Shown: positions 39,019 to 49,900, numbered from the stretch's first letter. The stretch: DNA of 64,000 nucleotides from Nocardia neocaledoniensis (GCF_003182135.1 NZ_QGTL01000003.1:186001-250000), one strand, 5' to 3'. Translations and numbers: made by a program. Notes: generated from the letters alone by a model not told the origin.

Positions 39019-40107
39019 CTAGGGCGAGGGCACGCCCGGGGGCACCGGCAGGATGGTGACCGGCGGGATCGGCATCGTCGGCGGCAGCTGCTGCGACGTC
39101 GGAGCCACCGTCGGCACGGTGACCGGCGGTGGTTCGGCGATGGTCGTCGGCGCCGTCGGGACGGTGACCGGCGGCGGAGTCGTCGGGACCGTGGTCACCG
39201 GCGGCTGCGTCGGCTCGGTCGGCTCCGGCGCGATCGGCTTGGTCTCCGGACCCGGCGTCTGCATGATCACCGGCGGCTCGGACGGATCGGCGGTGCCCGA
39301 ACCGGGGTTGGTCGGGGCCACCGGCGCGGTCGAGCCGGGATTGGCGGGCGACGGGCTCGCCGGGGACGGCGAACTCGGCTTGGTCTGGCCCGGGGTCGTC
39401 GGCGCCGGCGTCGGGAGCTGCGCGGCGATCTCGGGCGCCTTCACGGCGAGCTGATCACGCAGCAGGTTCCAGCGCGCGATCAGATCCTCGCGCTTACCCT
39501 TGTCGTCGACCTGGCTGGCGGTGGCGGACGCCTGTTCCAGCCGGGCCCGCGCCTGCTCCGGGTTGCCGGAGTCGAGCAGATTCTGCGCGGCCACCAGATC
39601 GTCGTCGGCATGCTGCACGACCGTCGACTGGGCCTGTTCGCTGAACACGACCTCCTTGACCCGCCACAGCGGATCGCCGGGTGCCGCGCTGTAGGAGAAC
39701 GCTGTGAGACCACCGAAGACCACGGCCAGTGCCGCGGCGGCCCCGAGCAGGGGCCTGACCAGCCGTAGACGTCCGCGCGAGGATGCTCCGACTCGAACCT
39801 GCCGCGCGCCGATCTCCTGATTGACCGCCGCGAAGACGGTATCCAGATCAGGACCTGCCGGCATCGGCTCGGCCAGCAGGTCGGCCCGCCAATCGGCAAG
39901 CAACGACGCCAGCTGGAACTCCTCGGGGCTGTCGGTACGGACCGGTCCGTCGCTCGCGATCGCGTCGATCAGCGCATCGTCGCTGCGCACCGCCGCAATG
40001 TCGACCGGACCGGAATCACCGGCATCCTCGGCGGCGTAGGGACCGCTGTCGTGCGACCCACGCCAAACCTTCCGGTCGCCTCGACCGCGCTCGCCATCCC
40101 TAGCCAT
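39019..40107 (-). CDS. rsdA: Anti-sigma-D factor RsdA
   Basis: A 362-residue membrane anti-sigma factor. The cytoplasmic part contains VDIAAVRSDDALIDAIASDG, the segment that in mycobacterial RsdA binds SigD, followed by FQLASLLADWRADLLAEP. One transmembrane helix (LLGAAAALAVVFGGLTAFSY) lies near 121-140. The extracytoplasmic part has a helical coiled region and then a long Pro/Thr/Val-rich tail. The start is placed at ATG 40107 (MARDGERGR), with AGGTG about 6 bases before it; it overlaps the sigD stop. Release of SigD is expected by proteolysis. Confidence 0.9.
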   Translation of the reverse strand: MARDGERGRGDRKVWRGSHDSGPYAAEDAGDSGPVDIAAVRSDDALIDAIASDGPVRTDSPEEFQLASLLADWRADLLAEPMPAGPDLDTVFAAVNQEIGARQVRVGASSRGRLRLVRPLLGAAAALAVVFGGLTAFSYSAAPGDPLWRVKEVVFSEQAQSTVVQHADDDLVAAQNLLDSGNPEQARARLEQASATASQVDDKGKREDLIARWNLLRDQLAVKAPEIAAQLPTPAPTTPGQTKPSSPSPASPSPANPGSTAPVAPTNPGSGTADPSEPPVIMQTPGPETKPIAPEPTEPTQPPVTTVPTTPPPVTVPTAPTTIAEPPPVTVPTVAPTSQQLPPTMPIPPVTILPVPPGVPSP

Positions 40108-40678
40108 ACATTTCACCTGCCCTCGCCACTTGTGACTTCAGTTTCGCGAGTGCCCTGTGCTGGGCTACCCGTATCGCCCCCGCCGTGCTGCCCACGGCGA
40201 CTGCGGTTTCCTCTGCTGACAGACCCATGACCAGACGCAGGATCAGGATTTCCCGATGTTTCTCGGGGAGCGTGGCCAGCAGAGTGTTCATCTGCCTGCT
40301 CGTCTCCGAGTCGAGAGCTCGCTGCTCCGGTCCCTGGTCGGTGGATATGACATCTGGTACTTCGGCCATCGCCTCCGCCTTGTTACGGGCGGCGTTGCGA
40401 TGGGCGTCGGCGACCTTGTGCGAAGCGATGCCGTACACGAAGGCCATGAAGGGCCGCCCCTGATCCTGATAGCGGGGCAGGGCGGTCATCACAGCCAGAC
40501 AGACCTCTTGCGCAACATCATCCGCGGAGAGCTGCCCGCGCTCCGCGGCTCCGATCCTGGCTCGGCAGTAGCGGACTACCAGCGGCCGGATCAGTTCCAG
40601 TACCTGAGCTAAAGCGGTCCTGTCGCCCTGCGCAGCCGCAGCGACGGCGAGGTCCAACTCTTCGCCCATATGCGTCAT
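40100..40678 (-). CDS. sigD: ECF sigma factor SigD
   Basis: A 192-residue sigma-70-type factor. Region 2 holds PLVVRYCRARIGAAERG, SADDVAQEVCLAVMTALPRY and GRPFMAFVYGIASHKVADAH. Region 4 holds LPEKHREILILRLVMGLSAE and VAVGSTAGAIRVAQHRALAK. Order and sequence match SigD of mycobacteria, which controls starvation-related genes. The start ATG 40678 (MTHMGEELD) was preferred to the longer frame. It overlaps rsdA by 8 bases, the usual sigma/anti-sigma pairing. Confidence 0.94.
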   Translation of the reverse strand: MTHMGEELDLAVAAAAQGDRTALAQVLELIRPLVVRYCRARIGAAERGQLSADDVAQEVCLAVMTALPRYQDQGRPFMAFVYGIASHKVADAHRNAARNKAEAMAEVPDVISTDQGPEQRALDSETSRQMNTLLATLPEKHREILILRLVMGLSAEETAVAVGSTAGAIRVAQHRALAKLKSQVARAGEMYG

Positions 40679-40834
40679 CGTCAGAGATTTTCCTGGCGTT
40701 ACGAGTGGCGCGGTCCGATGTGACCGAGCTTCCACCGAAGTGGCGGAACGGAACTAACAATAGCGACCCCGAGATCACCCGCGAGCGGGCCTGGTCCCTT
40801 CTAGGGGAGCTCTCAGGAAGATCACTTGGGTGGG

Positions 40835-41731
40835 TCAGCGCGACGGCGCGGCGAAATCCCCGCCCATGGCCCGGATGCGGGCGGCGTGATCTGCGGCTTC
40901 GCGCGCGGCGACCTGCGCGGCGGCCGGTTCGGCCACGCCGGCGCGCAGCATCGCGGCCGCCCAGCGCAGCGGCAGCAGGCCGTGCTCGCGGCAGGCGAGA
41001 TCGACCGCGTCGGCGAGCTCGGCCGCGCGCGCGAGGTCACCGGACGCCGCGGTGGCCGCGGCGACCAGCAGCGCCGACTTCACCCGGTGCCGTACCGATG
41101 TCAGTGCGGCGGCCAGCTCGGCCGCCCGCTCGGCGTCGGCCAGCGCGGGCGCGGCCGCGCCCCCGGCGAGCGCGGTCTCCGCGCGCACCCAGTGCCACCG
41201 CACCGCGCAGCGATCCGGCGCGTCGACCAGCAGCGGTTCCACCCGGCCGAGCAGGCGGTGCGCGAGGGCGAGCCTGCCGGTGCCGAGCGCGTCGGCGGCG
41301 AGCCCGGTGAGCGCGTCGGCCATGGCCTCGGCCCCGGCGGAGCCGGTGGCGGCCCTGGCCGACGCGGCCGCGCGCCCGTCGAGGGTCGCGGCCGCGGCGT
41401 GACCGCCGAGCTGGCGCACGAGGGAACCGTGGGTACTCGCGGCGAGCGAGCGCAGGGCGGGGTCGATCCGGGTTCTGGCGAGGATCGACAGGTCGGCTCT
41501 GGCGGCGGCGTAGTGACCCTGGGCACCGAGCGCGACGGCGCGCTGCCATCGTTGTCCAGGGGTCGCGGGTTCCGGCAACTCCGCAGCGGACCGGCCGGGG
41601 GTGGGCCCGAAAGCTGTCGAAACGAGTATTTCGGAACCGATATCCGCGGGTGAAGCCGTTGTCTGCACGCCGAGACTGTAGCCGCCACCGCGCCGCGGCC
41701 GTTCTCGTGATATGTCCCAGTCGTCCGCCAT
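40835..41731 (-). CDS. Conserved TPR-like hypothetical next to sigD
   Basis: A 298-residue protein starting MADDWDISRERPRRGG (a 14-residue longer start at 41773 is possible). After residue 70 it is almost entirely Ala/Leu/Arg-rich helix pairs, for example GQRWQRAVALGAQGHYAAAR, LADAERAAELAAALTSVRHR and LLVAAATAASGDLARAAELA, consistent with TPR-like repeats. No catalytic motif. A gene of this type occupies the same place between sigD and whiB3 in mycobacteria. Function unknown. Confidence 0.8.
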   Translation of the reverse strand: MADDWDISRERPRRGGGYSLGVQTTASPADIGSEILVSTAFGPTPGRSAAELPEPATPGQRWQRAVALGAQGHYAAARADLSILARTRIDPALRSLAASTHGSLVRQLGGHAAAATLDGRAAASARAATGSAGAEAMADALTGLAADALGTGRLALAHRLLGRVEPLLVDAPDRCAVRWHWVRAETALAGGAAAPALADAERAAELAAALTSVRHRVKSALLVAAATAASGDLARAAELADAVDLACREHGLLPLRWAAAMLRAGVAEPAAAQVAAREAADHAARIRAMGGDFAAPSR

Positions 41732-41773
41732 CAGCAACCGGTCAGCTTTTCTCCGGGGCCCCGATGTTGCCAT

Positions 41774-42290
41774 CAGGTAAATCTCCGACCGTAGGCGCCT
41801 CTACCGCAATGTTTCGAATTCACATGCGTTTCGCGCAATTAACCTCGGCGCCCCGTTTCCGCCATCTGCGCGGTCCTCGACGCCGACGGGGGTTGTGACC
41901 CGCACCACCCGTCCCGCGGGCCGTTCACCAGGCCGTACACCGGCTATGAGCGCGCGACCTGGGAAAACCACGGAACCGAGGGACACCGCACATGGACCGA
42001 CCCATAGCCAACCGAACAGTATGGACGAATCGGAAGTGAAATGTAAACAGTTCGCAGGTTAAATTTCAGCGTTGTGGATTTGCGGAATCAGTGCGCGGAA
42101 CTATTGACGGAATTTCCCGCCTGCACCTAACGTAGCTCATCGCCGGGGTCGGCGCCGCGCGAAATTGCAGCGACCACCTCAAGGCGCACCGTCAGGCACC
42201 GTCGAGCCGGCCACCGCACCAGGTGGCGCGAAGACCTGCCGCACCACGTCGCTCGACAACGCTGACGAGCTCGCACCACAAGGAGTTCAC
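41774..42290. other. 517-bp intergenic region upstream of whiB3
   Basis: No gene is supported. The middle part (about 42020-42120) is AT-rich compared with the rest of the window. A well-formed promoter lies at 42105-42133, which leaves a 5' leader of about 150 bases before whiB3. In-frame upstream codons exist from 42165, but the ribosome binding site fixes the start at 42291. Confidence 0.6.
42105..42133 (+). promoter_or_regulatory. Sigma-70-type promoter of whiB3
   Basis: TTGACG at 42105-42110 and TAACGT at 42128-42133, 17 bases apart, fit the housekeeping promoter consensus. Transcription should start near 42140. Confidence 0.65.
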
Positions 42291-42584
42291 ATGCCCATGC
42301 CCACCCACCTCCCCGGTCCGAACGCCGACGTCTGGGATTGGCAGATGCGTGGCTCGTGCCGCGGTCAGGACTCCGCCGTCTTCTTCCACCCCGACGGCGA
42401 GCGTGGCCGTGCCCGCACCGCGCGCGAGATGCGCGCCAAGGAGATCTGCCGGGCCTGCCCCGTGCTGATGCAGTGCCGCACCCATGCCCTCAAGGTCAGC
42501 GAGCCGTACGGCATCTGGGGCGGGATGTCGGAGACCGAGCGGGAGATGCACGCGCGCCGCAACCGGCGCCGCATGGCCGTGTAG
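42291..42584 (+). CDS. whiB3: WhiB3-type iron-sulfur transcription factor
   Basis: A 97-residue WhiB protein. The four cluster cysteines are Cys23, Cys53, Cys56 and Cys62, in the C-x29-C-x2-C-x5-C pattern. GIWGG at 74-78 is the turn motif, and a basic helix EMHARRNRRRM ends the protein. Position beside sigD and groEL1 matches WhiB3, a 4Fe-4S redox and NO sensor that binds the primary sigma factor and regulates lipid metabolism in mycobacteria. AAGGAG lies 5-6 bases before the ATG. Confidence 0.94.
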   Translation: MPMPTHLPGPNADVWDWQMRGSCRGQDSAVFFHPDGERGRARTAREMRAKEICRACPVLMQCRTHALKVSEPYGIWGGMSETEREMHARRNRRRMAV

Positions 42585-42710
42585 ATAGCTCGGCAAATCA
42601 AATCCCATCCGCCCGGCGTGGCGTGCCGAATCTCTAGCAAACAGCTGGCACGCGATCCAAAGGCACCCCGGGCGAAGGGAGGTCATAGCCGCGGGCTACA
42701 TTCGTGACCG

Positions 42711-43328
42711 ATGACACAGAATGGGTTCCGAAGCGAAGCCTTCCCACCGAGCGTGGATTCTGCGGTTACCGCACGCGCGGCCGAAGGAGTCGAGCTAGCT
42801 GCACTGTTGGAACGATGCGGCATGTCCGACCAGCAAGCCTTTGCCGAACTGTACGACCGGACGTCCGCACGCGTCTTCGGCCTGATCCTCCGGGTCCTCC
42901 ACGACCCCGGATACGCGGAGGAGACCACGCAAGAGGTCTATCTCCAGATCTGGCGCACCGCAACGAGTTTCGACCCCACCAAGGGGTCTGCGGTGACCTG
43001 GCTGATGACGCTGGCACACCGACGGGCGGTCGACCGGGTTCGCGCCGAGCAAGCCCACACCCAGCGCGAGGTCGCGTACGGGGTCCGGGTGCTCGGCAAC
43101 GAATTCGACGAGGTCACGGAGGAGGTGGAACGCAGACTCGAACAACAGGCCGTCCAGCGCGGGCTCTCGACACTGACCGAGACCCAACGCGAGGCGATCT
43201 CGCTCGCCTACTACGGCGGGCGCACCTACGCGGAGGTAGCTCAGCACCTCGGCATTGGGTTACCGACCGTTAAGTCCCGTATACGGGACGGATTGACACG
43301 ACTGAAGAAAAGTTTGGGGGTGACGTGA
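42711..43328 (+). CDS. ECF sigma factor, SigK-like
   Basis: A 205-residue ECF sigma factor. Region 2 includes FAELYDRTSARVFGLILRVL, DPGYAEETTQEVYLQIWRTA and SAVTWLMTLAHRRAVDRVR. Region 4 includes LTETQREAISLAYYGGRTYA and IGLPTVKSRIRDGLTRLKKS. The region 2 sequence closely resembles mycobacterial SigK. An in-frame start at 42711 is used; no strong ribosome binding site precedes it. It is followed at one base by a short anti-sigma-like gene. No sigma gene occupies this site in M. tuberculosis, so it is an insertion relative to that order. Confidence 0.9.
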   Translation: MTQNGFRSEAFPPSVDSAVTARAAEGVELAALLERCGMSDQQAFAELYDRTSARVFGLILRVLHDPGYAEETTQEVYLQIWRTATSFDPTKGSAVTWLMTLAHRRAVDRVRAEQAHTQREVAYGVRVLGNEFDEVTEEVERRLEQQAVQRGLSTLTETQREAISLAYYGGRTYAEVAQHLGIGLPTVKSRIRDGLTRLKKSLGVT

Positions 43329-43329
43329 G

Positions 43330-43581
43330 ATGAACGAAGCCCAGATCGATCTCGCGCACACCGTCGCGCTCGGATTGATCGACGACGAAGACCATCACGC
43401 CATTCAGACCATCATCGACAACGAAGACCCCACCCTCTGTTCCGATTTCCGGCGAGAGCTCCGCGGCACCCGCGAGGTTCTCGCCGTGATCGGAGCGAGT
43501 ACCCCGACCCCGCCGCCGCCCTCCCTGCGCGCGCGCCTGCTGGCCGCGATCGAGGCCGAGGAGCCCCCGGTAGCGAGCTAG
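43330..43581 (+). CDS. Short RskA-like anti-sigma domain protein without membrane segment
   Basis: An 83-residue protein directly downstream of the ECF sigma gene. DLAHTVALGLIDDEDHHAIQ, the middle helix FRRELRGTREVLAVIGA, and the end PPPPSLRARLLAAIEAEEPP match the N-terminal sigma-binding domain of RskA/RsiW-type anti-sigma factors. The protein stops exactly where the transmembrane helix of full-length RskA would begin. It is either a soluble one-domain anti-sigma factor or a truncated remnant. A terminator follows within 12 bases, and no degenerate continuation of the reading frame was noticed. Confidence 0.8.
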   Translation: MNEAQIDLAHTVALGLIDDEDHHAIQTIIDNEDPTLCSDFRRELRGTREVLAVIGASTPTPPPPSLRARLLAAIEAEEPPVAS

Positions 43582-43592
43582 CCCACACCACA

Positions 43593-43627
43593 AAGGCCCC
43601 CGAACCGCAGTGCGGTCCAGGGGCCTT
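43593..43627. terminator. Bidirectional terminator between anti-sigma gene and groEL
   Basis: AAGGCCCC at 43593-43600 pairs with GGGGCCTT at 43620-43627. An inner CCGC/GCGG stem extends the hairpin. It lies between convergent genes. Confidence 0.85.
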
Positions 43628-43641
43628 CGTCGTGCGTTGCG

Positions 43642-45303
<1,662 letters not shown>

Positions 45304-45411
45304 TCACGCAAGCTACCGCCTCCGGGGCCTGACGCTCACGCCGCGGGTGAGAACGCAATCCGCCCCGGGTCGCTGGACGACGCCGGGGCGGAACGCGAAT
45401 GCGGCGTTGGC

Positions 45412-45711
45412 CTACTTGGTGACGACGGCCAGGATGTCGCGCGCCGAGAGGATGAGGTACTCCCCACCCTGGTACTTGATCTCGGTGCCGCCGTACTTGC
45501 TGTAGATGACGACGTCGCCTTCCTTGACGTCGACGGGGATGCGGTCACCCTTGTCGGTGATCCGGCCCTCGCCGACGGCGATGACGGTGCCCTCCTGCGG
45601 CTTCTCCTTGGCCGTGTCCGGGATGACCAGGCCGGAGGCCGTCGTCGTCTCGGCCTCGTTGGCCTGGACGAGGATCTTGTCCTCGAGCGGCTTGATGTTC
45701 ACGCTCGCCAC
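45412..45711 (-). CDS. groES: Co-chaperonin GroES
   Basis: A 99-residue co-chaperonin. [20 protein letters not shown] leads to the mobile loop ([20 protein letters not shown]), then [10 protein letters not shown] and [13 protein letters not shown]. The GTG start is preceded by GGAGGG. It caps the GroEL ring. It is first in the groES-groEL1 unit, 158 bases downstream of a CIRCE element. Confidence 0.97.
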   Translation of the reverse strand: MASVNIKPLEDKILVQANEAETTTASGLVIPDTAKEKPQEGTVIAVGEGRITDKGDRIPVDVKEGDVVIYSKYGGTEIKYQGGEYLILSARDILAVVTK

Positions 45712-45868
45712 GTTGAGCCCTCCACTTTCAGGGAATTCGGTCGTCCGGAACTGTTGTCCCGGACCGGGTTTCGGTCAGCTTGCGACTCTGCGCGTCAGCC
45801 CCGTCGTCGCGGGTGCCGGGACCCGAAGCCCAGTAGTCGATGGCACAAGCACAGCTACACAGTGCCGA

Positions 45869-45895
45869 CTAGCACTCTATACGCGAGAGTGCCAG
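45869..45895. promoter_or_regulatory. CIRCE element (HrcA operator) upstream of groES
   Basis: CTAGCACTC-N9-GAGTGCCAG matches the CIRCE consensus TTAGCACTC-N9-GAGTGCTAA with a few terminal mismatches. The 9-base spacer is exact. It predicts HrcA repression of groES-groEL1. Confidence 0.92.
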
Positions 45896-46071
45896 CGCTC
45901 AAGGCCGGGTTCTGCCAATGTCGCGTTTTCGACACGCCCACACTGGACAGTGATCTTCACTTCGCCTGCCAAAATCTGTAACGTTCGCATAACAGGCTGT
46001 GAAAGGATATGTACAACGTTCCATTCGAGATGGTCGGCATCACAGAACCATCCGCTCGAAGGGAGGTGAAC

Positions 46072-47574
46072 ATGCGAACATCCCTCGGCATCTCCGCCGG
46101 GAACGAGGTGGTGTGCTCAGCACTGGTCGCCACCGGGCCCGCCGGTGAGCAGCACTTCGACTACCGGGTCGTGTCCGCCGACGCGGCACACTCCGATCTC
46201 GGCGATCTCGTGTCGTCCTCGATCGAGCTGATGACGACCCAGTTACCCGTCTCCCAGAGCGCGGGCCTCGGCGAACCACTCGGCCGCTACTCCGGCGCGC
46301 ACCGCAGAGCCGAAGCAGCCCGTTCGCGGCCGCCGACCAGCGTCGCCGTCGCCTACCGGAACAGGGAACAGGCGCAGGCCATCCGCGCGGCCACCACCCG
46401 GCATCGTGATCTGCGGCTGGTGCCCGAGGGCACCGCCGCCATGACCTATCTGCGCGACACCGGCCTGCTCGACCGGTACTCCACCGTCGCCGTCATCGAC
46501 CTGGGCGCGACCGGCCTCACCGTCAGCGTCGTCGACTTCGCCGACACCGCGATCCTGCACACCGAGCGCACGCCGACGCTGAGCGGCAACGCCATCGACG
46601 AGCTGATCTACCACCACCTCGTCGACCTGCACTACGCCCGGCGCGGCACCAGGCCCAACCGCGGCACCCTCACCAACCGGGGCAGGGCCGCCAAGGAACA
46701 CCTCTCGGTCGCGCCCGCGGTCACCATCGACCACGTGGCCGGGCAGCCGCTCAAGCTCACCCGCTCCGACTTCGAGGAGCTCATCGGCGGGCTGCTGCGC
46801 AACATCGCGCTGTTCGCCGGCTCGGTGTTCACCCGTGCCCCGAAGTATCCGGAGGCCGTCGCGGTGATCGGTGGGTGCGCCAACATCCCCGCCGTCGTCG
46901 ACACGCTGCAGGCCCGGCTCGACGTGCCCGTGGTCACCGTGCCCGATCCGGAGGCCGTGATCGCCAAGGGCGCGGCGCTGGTCGCCGACGCCTCGGCGCC
47001 GTCCGCGTTACAGGCCGCCGCCCTCGGTGACTCGCCGAACGGCACGTTCACCAAGGTGGCCGGGACGCTGGCCGGCGCCGTCGTGGTCGTCGGCCTGGTG
47101 ATCGGCTATGGCGTGCAGGCCATCTCGCCCGACACCCCCGATGTCACGCCCGCGGGCACCAGCAGCACCGTGCGGCAGCCGCCGCTGCCCGTCGTCCCGC
47201 AACTGCCGCCCTCCAGTCAGTCGAACCGGGAGAGCAGCGACCGCACCGGCGTCACCGTCGCCCCGCCGACCACGGAGGCGGCGACCACTCCCCCGACGAC
47301 GCAACCATCCACCACACCGTCACCCTCGACGACGACACCGAGCCCGAGCGGGCCGACCTCGTCGACGGCGCCCTCCCTGCGGCCCGATCCGAATCTGCCG
47401 GAGATCCCGTACCCCGAGTCGCCCCTGGGGCCGCTGAACAGCGGCTCCGCGGGCGGCCAGCAGCGTCCCTCGACGCCGAACACCTCCCCCACCCAGCGAC
47501 CCTCCCGCGGCGGTCTGCCGATCCCGCCCGCCGCGTCAGTGCCGAACTCGGCACCCCTGCAGCTGGCCGATTGA
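46072..47574 (+). CDS. Hsp70-like (actin-fold) membrane protein with Pro/Thr-rich tail
   Basis: A 500-residue protein. The N-terminal 310 residues resemble an Hsp70/actin ATPase fold: TSLGISAGNEVV, VAVIDLGATGLTVSVVDFAD (phosphate-loop-like), ELIYHHLVDLHYARRG, and VAVIGGCANIPAVVDTL near the adenosine site. There is no Hsp70 substrate-binding domain. Instead one transmembrane helix (AGTLAGAVVVVGLVIGYGV, about 329-347) is followed by an extracytoplasmic Pro/Thr/Ser-rich tail of 150 residues. The ATG follows GGGAGG by 5 bases. Proteins of this type are widespread in Mycobacteriales; function unknown. It ends one base before the convergent tsaD stop. Confidence 0.84.
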   Translation: MRTSLGISAGNEVVCSALVATGPAGEQHFDYRVVSADAAHSDLGDLVSSSIELMTTQLPVSQSAGLGEPLGRYSGAHRRAEAARSRPPTSVAVAYRNREQAQAIRAATTRHRDLRLVPEGTAAMTYLRDTGLLDRYSTVAVIDLGATGLTVSVVDFADTAILHTERTPTLSGNAIDELIYHHLVDLHYARRGTRPNRGTLTNRGRAAKEHLSVAPAVTIDHVAGQPLKLTRSDFEELIGGLLRNIALFAGSVFTRAPKYPEAVAVIGGCANIPAVVDTLQARLDVPVVTVPDPEAVIAKGAALVADASAPSALQAAALGDSPNGTFTKVAGTLAGAVVVVGLVIGYGVQAISPDTPDVTPAGTSSTVRQPPLPVVPQLPPSSQSNRESSDRTGVTVAPPTTEAATTPPTTQPSTTPSPSTTTPSPSGPTSSTAPSLRPDPNLPEIPYPESPLGPLNSGSAGGQQRPSTPNTSPTQRPSRGGLPIPPAASVPNSAPLQLAD

Positions 47575-47575
47575 C

Positions 47576-48622
47576 CTAGCCGCGCAGGGCGCTCACCGAC
47601 ACCGGCAGACCCGGATCGGTGGCCACCGTCAGCTCCGCGGGCTGCGCGCCCGCCGCGATCACATGCGCGCCGAGCGCCGCGATCATCACCCCGTTGTCCG
47701 TGCACAGCCGCGGCTTGGGCACGCGCAGGGTCAATCCGGCCGCGGCACACCGCTCCTCGGCGAGCGAGCGGATGCGCGAGTTGGCGGTGGCGCCGCCGCC
47801 GAGGACGATCGTGTCGACCCCCTCGTCGGTCGCGGCGCGCACGGCCTTCATGGTGAGCACATCGGCCACCGCCTCCTGGAAGGACGCGGCGATATCCGGA
47901 ATCGGCAACTGGTCGGGGCCGATGCCCTGCCGCTGCGCGGCCTCCACGTAGCGGGCGACCGCGGTCTTGAGGCCGGAGAAGGAGAAGTCGTAGCGGGCGT
48001 CGCGCGGACCGGTCATGCCGCGCGGGAACGCGATCGCGTTCGGGTCGCCGTCGGCGGCGGCCGCGTCCAGGAACGGACCACCGGGGTAGCCGAGGCCGAG
48101 CAGCCGGGCGACCTTGTCGAAGGCCTCCCCCGCGGCGTCGTCGACGGTGCTGCCGAGTTCGGTGATCGGCTGCCCGAGGTCGGTGACCCGCAGCAGGTGG
48201 GTGTGGCCGCCGGAGACCAGCAGCGCCACCGCGGGCGGCAGCGGCCCGTGTTCGAGCGTGTCCACCGCGACGTGCCCGCCGAGGTGGTTGAGCGCGTAGA
48301 ACGGCACGTCCCAGGCCGCCGCGTAGGCCTTGGCCGCGGCGACGCCAACCAGCAGCGCACCGGCCAGGCCTGGTCCGATGGTGACGGCGAGCGCGTCGGG
48401 CTTGCTGATCCCGGCCGCGGCCAGCGCCCTGCGCATGGCGGGCACGATCGCCTCGAGATGCGCGCGCGAGGCGATCTCGGGGACCACGCCGCCGAAGCGG
48501 GCGTGCTGGTCGACGCTGGAGGCCACCTCGTCGGCGAGGAGTTCGAGCGTGCCGTCCTCGTGCCGCCGGACGATGCCGACTCCGGTTTCGTCGCAGGAGC
48601 TTTCGATGCCCATGACGATCAC
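47576..48622 (-). CDS. tsaD: tRNA N6-threonylcarbamoyladenosine transferase TsaD
   Basis: The catalytic subunit that transfers threonylcarbamoyl to A37 of ANN-decoding tRNAs. It has 348 residues. Markers are [15 protein letters not shown], the metal-binding HLGGHVAVD region, [25 protein letters not shown] and [12 protein letters not shown]. The GTG start overlaps the rimI stop (GTGA). The cluster alr, hydrolase, tsaE, tsaB, rimI, tsaD is mostly coupled by overlaps, so tsaB, tsaE and tsaD are made together. Confidence 0.96.
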   Translation of the reverse strand: MIVMGIESSCDETGVGIVRRHEDGTLELLADEVASSVDQHARFGGVVPEIASRAHLEAIVPAMRRALAAAGISKPDALAVTIGPGLAGALLVGVAAAKAYAAAWDVPFYALNHLGGHVAVDTLEHGPLPPAVALLVSGGHTHLLRVTDLGQPITELGSTVDDAAGEAFDKVARLLGLGYPGGPFLDAAAADGDPNAIAFPRGMTGPRDARYDFSFSGLKTAVARYVEAAQRQGIGPDQLPIPDIAASFQEAVADVLTMKAVRAATDEGVDTIVLGGGATANSRIRSLAEERCAAAGLTLRVPKPRLCTDNGVMIAALGAHVIAAGAQPAELTVATDPGLPVSVSALRG

Positions 48623-49146
48623 GACAGCACCTCGTCCTGCCTGTCGCGCGCGGCCCATTCGTCGGCCGCGGCGGTGAGTTCCGGGCGCCGCATGGTGTAG
48701 GCGTCGGCGCCGCTGGGGTGGTAGTAGTTCTTGCGCAGCCCGATGATGTGGAAGCCGTGCTTGGCGTAGAGCGCGATGGCGGGCGCGTTGTCGGTGCGCA
48801 CCTCGAGGAACACCGGTCCGCCGCGCTCGGCCGCCGTCGCGAGCAGCGCCTCCAGCAGCAACGTGCCGACGCCGCCGCGATGGCACTCCGGGTCGACGCC
48901 GATGGTGTGCACCTCGGCCTCGGGATGGGCGGCGTCACCGAGCAGCGCGATGCCCGCGTAGCCGACCATCCTGCCCTCGGCGTCGCGGGCGGTGATGTAG
49001 CGGTTGTGCGCGCCGGCCAGCTCGGAGCGGAACGACACCGCCTGCCAGGGGTCGTCCTCGGGGAACAGCAGCTGCTCGAGCTCGACACAGCGGTCGATGT
49101 CGAGCACCGTCATCGGTGCGATCCGGTATCCGGACACGGCGCTCAC
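48619..49146 (-). CDS. rimI: Ribosomal protein S18-alanine N-acetyltransferase RimI
   Basis: A 175-residue GNAT acetyltransferase. The acetyl-CoA motif is [16 protein letters not shown]. It is preceded by [10 protein letters not shown] and followed by [20 protein letters not shown] and [13 protein letters not shown], characteristic of RimI. It starts at GTG overlapping the tsaB stop. It is translated between tsaB and tsaD, the normal actinobacterial order. Confidence 0.93.
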   Translation of the reverse strand: MSAVSGYRIAPMTVLDIDRCVELEQLLFPEDDPWQAVSFRSELAGAHNRYITARDAEGRMVGYAGIALLGDAAHPEAEVHTIGVDPECHRGGVGTLLLEALLATAAERGGPVFLEVRTDNAPAIALYAKHGFHIIGLRKNYYHPSGADAYTMRRPELTAAADEWAARDRQDEVLS

Positions 49147-49835
49147 GCTCCGGTCCGGTCGAGGGTGCGGAAGCTGTTCTCCACCGCGTCCGGCCTGCGC
49201 AGGTACAGCGGGACCAGCGGCTCGGGCACGACCCCGGCGAGCAGCGCCGGTGCGGCGACGGTCACCAGACCGGCGGGCGAGGGCGTCTCGGCGGGCAGTA
49301 CCGGCAGATCGAAGTAGTCCACGTGCGCGGCCGATCCGGCGATCGCCACGGCGTCGCCGAGCGGCACCTCCGCGGGCTTGCAGACCTCGGGACCGGCGAC
49401 CCTGGCGCCGTGCAGGTAGCGGGCCCAGTAGACCTCGCGCCTGCGCGCGTCGGTGACCACGAGCAGCTCACCCGGGTCGCGCTGTTCGCCCGCGGCCGCG
49501 GCGGCGATCGCGTCGAGACTGCAGACGCCGTGCACGGGCAGCCCGAGCGCGTCACCGAAGGCGGCGGCGGTGGCCATCCCGACCCGGAGGCCGGTGAACG
49601 GGCCCGGCCCGATCCCCACGACCAGCGCGTCGAGTTCGTCGCGGCGCACCTCGGCTTCGGCGAGGCATTCCAGGATCTGCGGGGTGAGCACTTCGGCGTG
49701 GGCGCGGGCGTCGACCTTCACGCGGGCAGCGAGCGTCGCCACGGCGGGCCGGGCGTCCGCGTCGGCGGCAGGTGACAGGTGCACCAATCCCGCTGTAACG
49801 GCGGGCGTCGCGGTGTCGACTGCTAGTACGAGCAT
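49143..49835 (-). CDS. tsaB: tRNA threonylcarbamoyladenosine biosynthesis protein TsaB
   Basis: The 230-residue inactive paralogue that pairs with TsaD. The N-terminus MLVLAVDTATPAVTAGLV, AHAEVLTPQILECLAEAE, VGIGPGPFTGLRVGMATA and VTDARRREVYWARY are diagnostic. The start at 49835 matches the family. It overlaps rimI by 4 bases and lies 65 bp after tsaE. Confidence 0.95.
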   Translation of the reverse strand: MLVLAVDTATPAVTAGLVHLSPAADADARPAVATLAARVKVDARAHAEVLTPQILECLAEAEVRRDELDALVVGIGPGPFTGLRVGMATAAAFGDALGLPVHGVCSLDAIAAAAAGEQRDPGELLVVTDARRREVYWARYLHGARVAGPEVCKPAEVPLGDAVAIAGSAAHVDYFDLPVLPAETPSPAGLVTVAAPALLAGVVPEPLVPLYLRRPDAVENSFRTLDRTGA

Positions 49836-49900
49836 GATTGTCTCAACAATACCGGGTGGTATCCGCGCTCGGCGCGCCACTGTGCCACGGGCACGGCGGC

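Noticed and set aside
42165..42290. N-terminal extension of WhiB3
   Set aside because: The start at 42291 has a good ribosome binding site and matches the family; the extension is untranslated leader.
42704..43273. Alternative frame over the ECF sigma gene
   Set aside because: The frame starting at 42711 contains both sigma regions; this one does not.
48623..48886. N-terminal extension of TsaD
   Set aside because: It would lie over rimI in another frame; the GTGA overlap gives the natural start.
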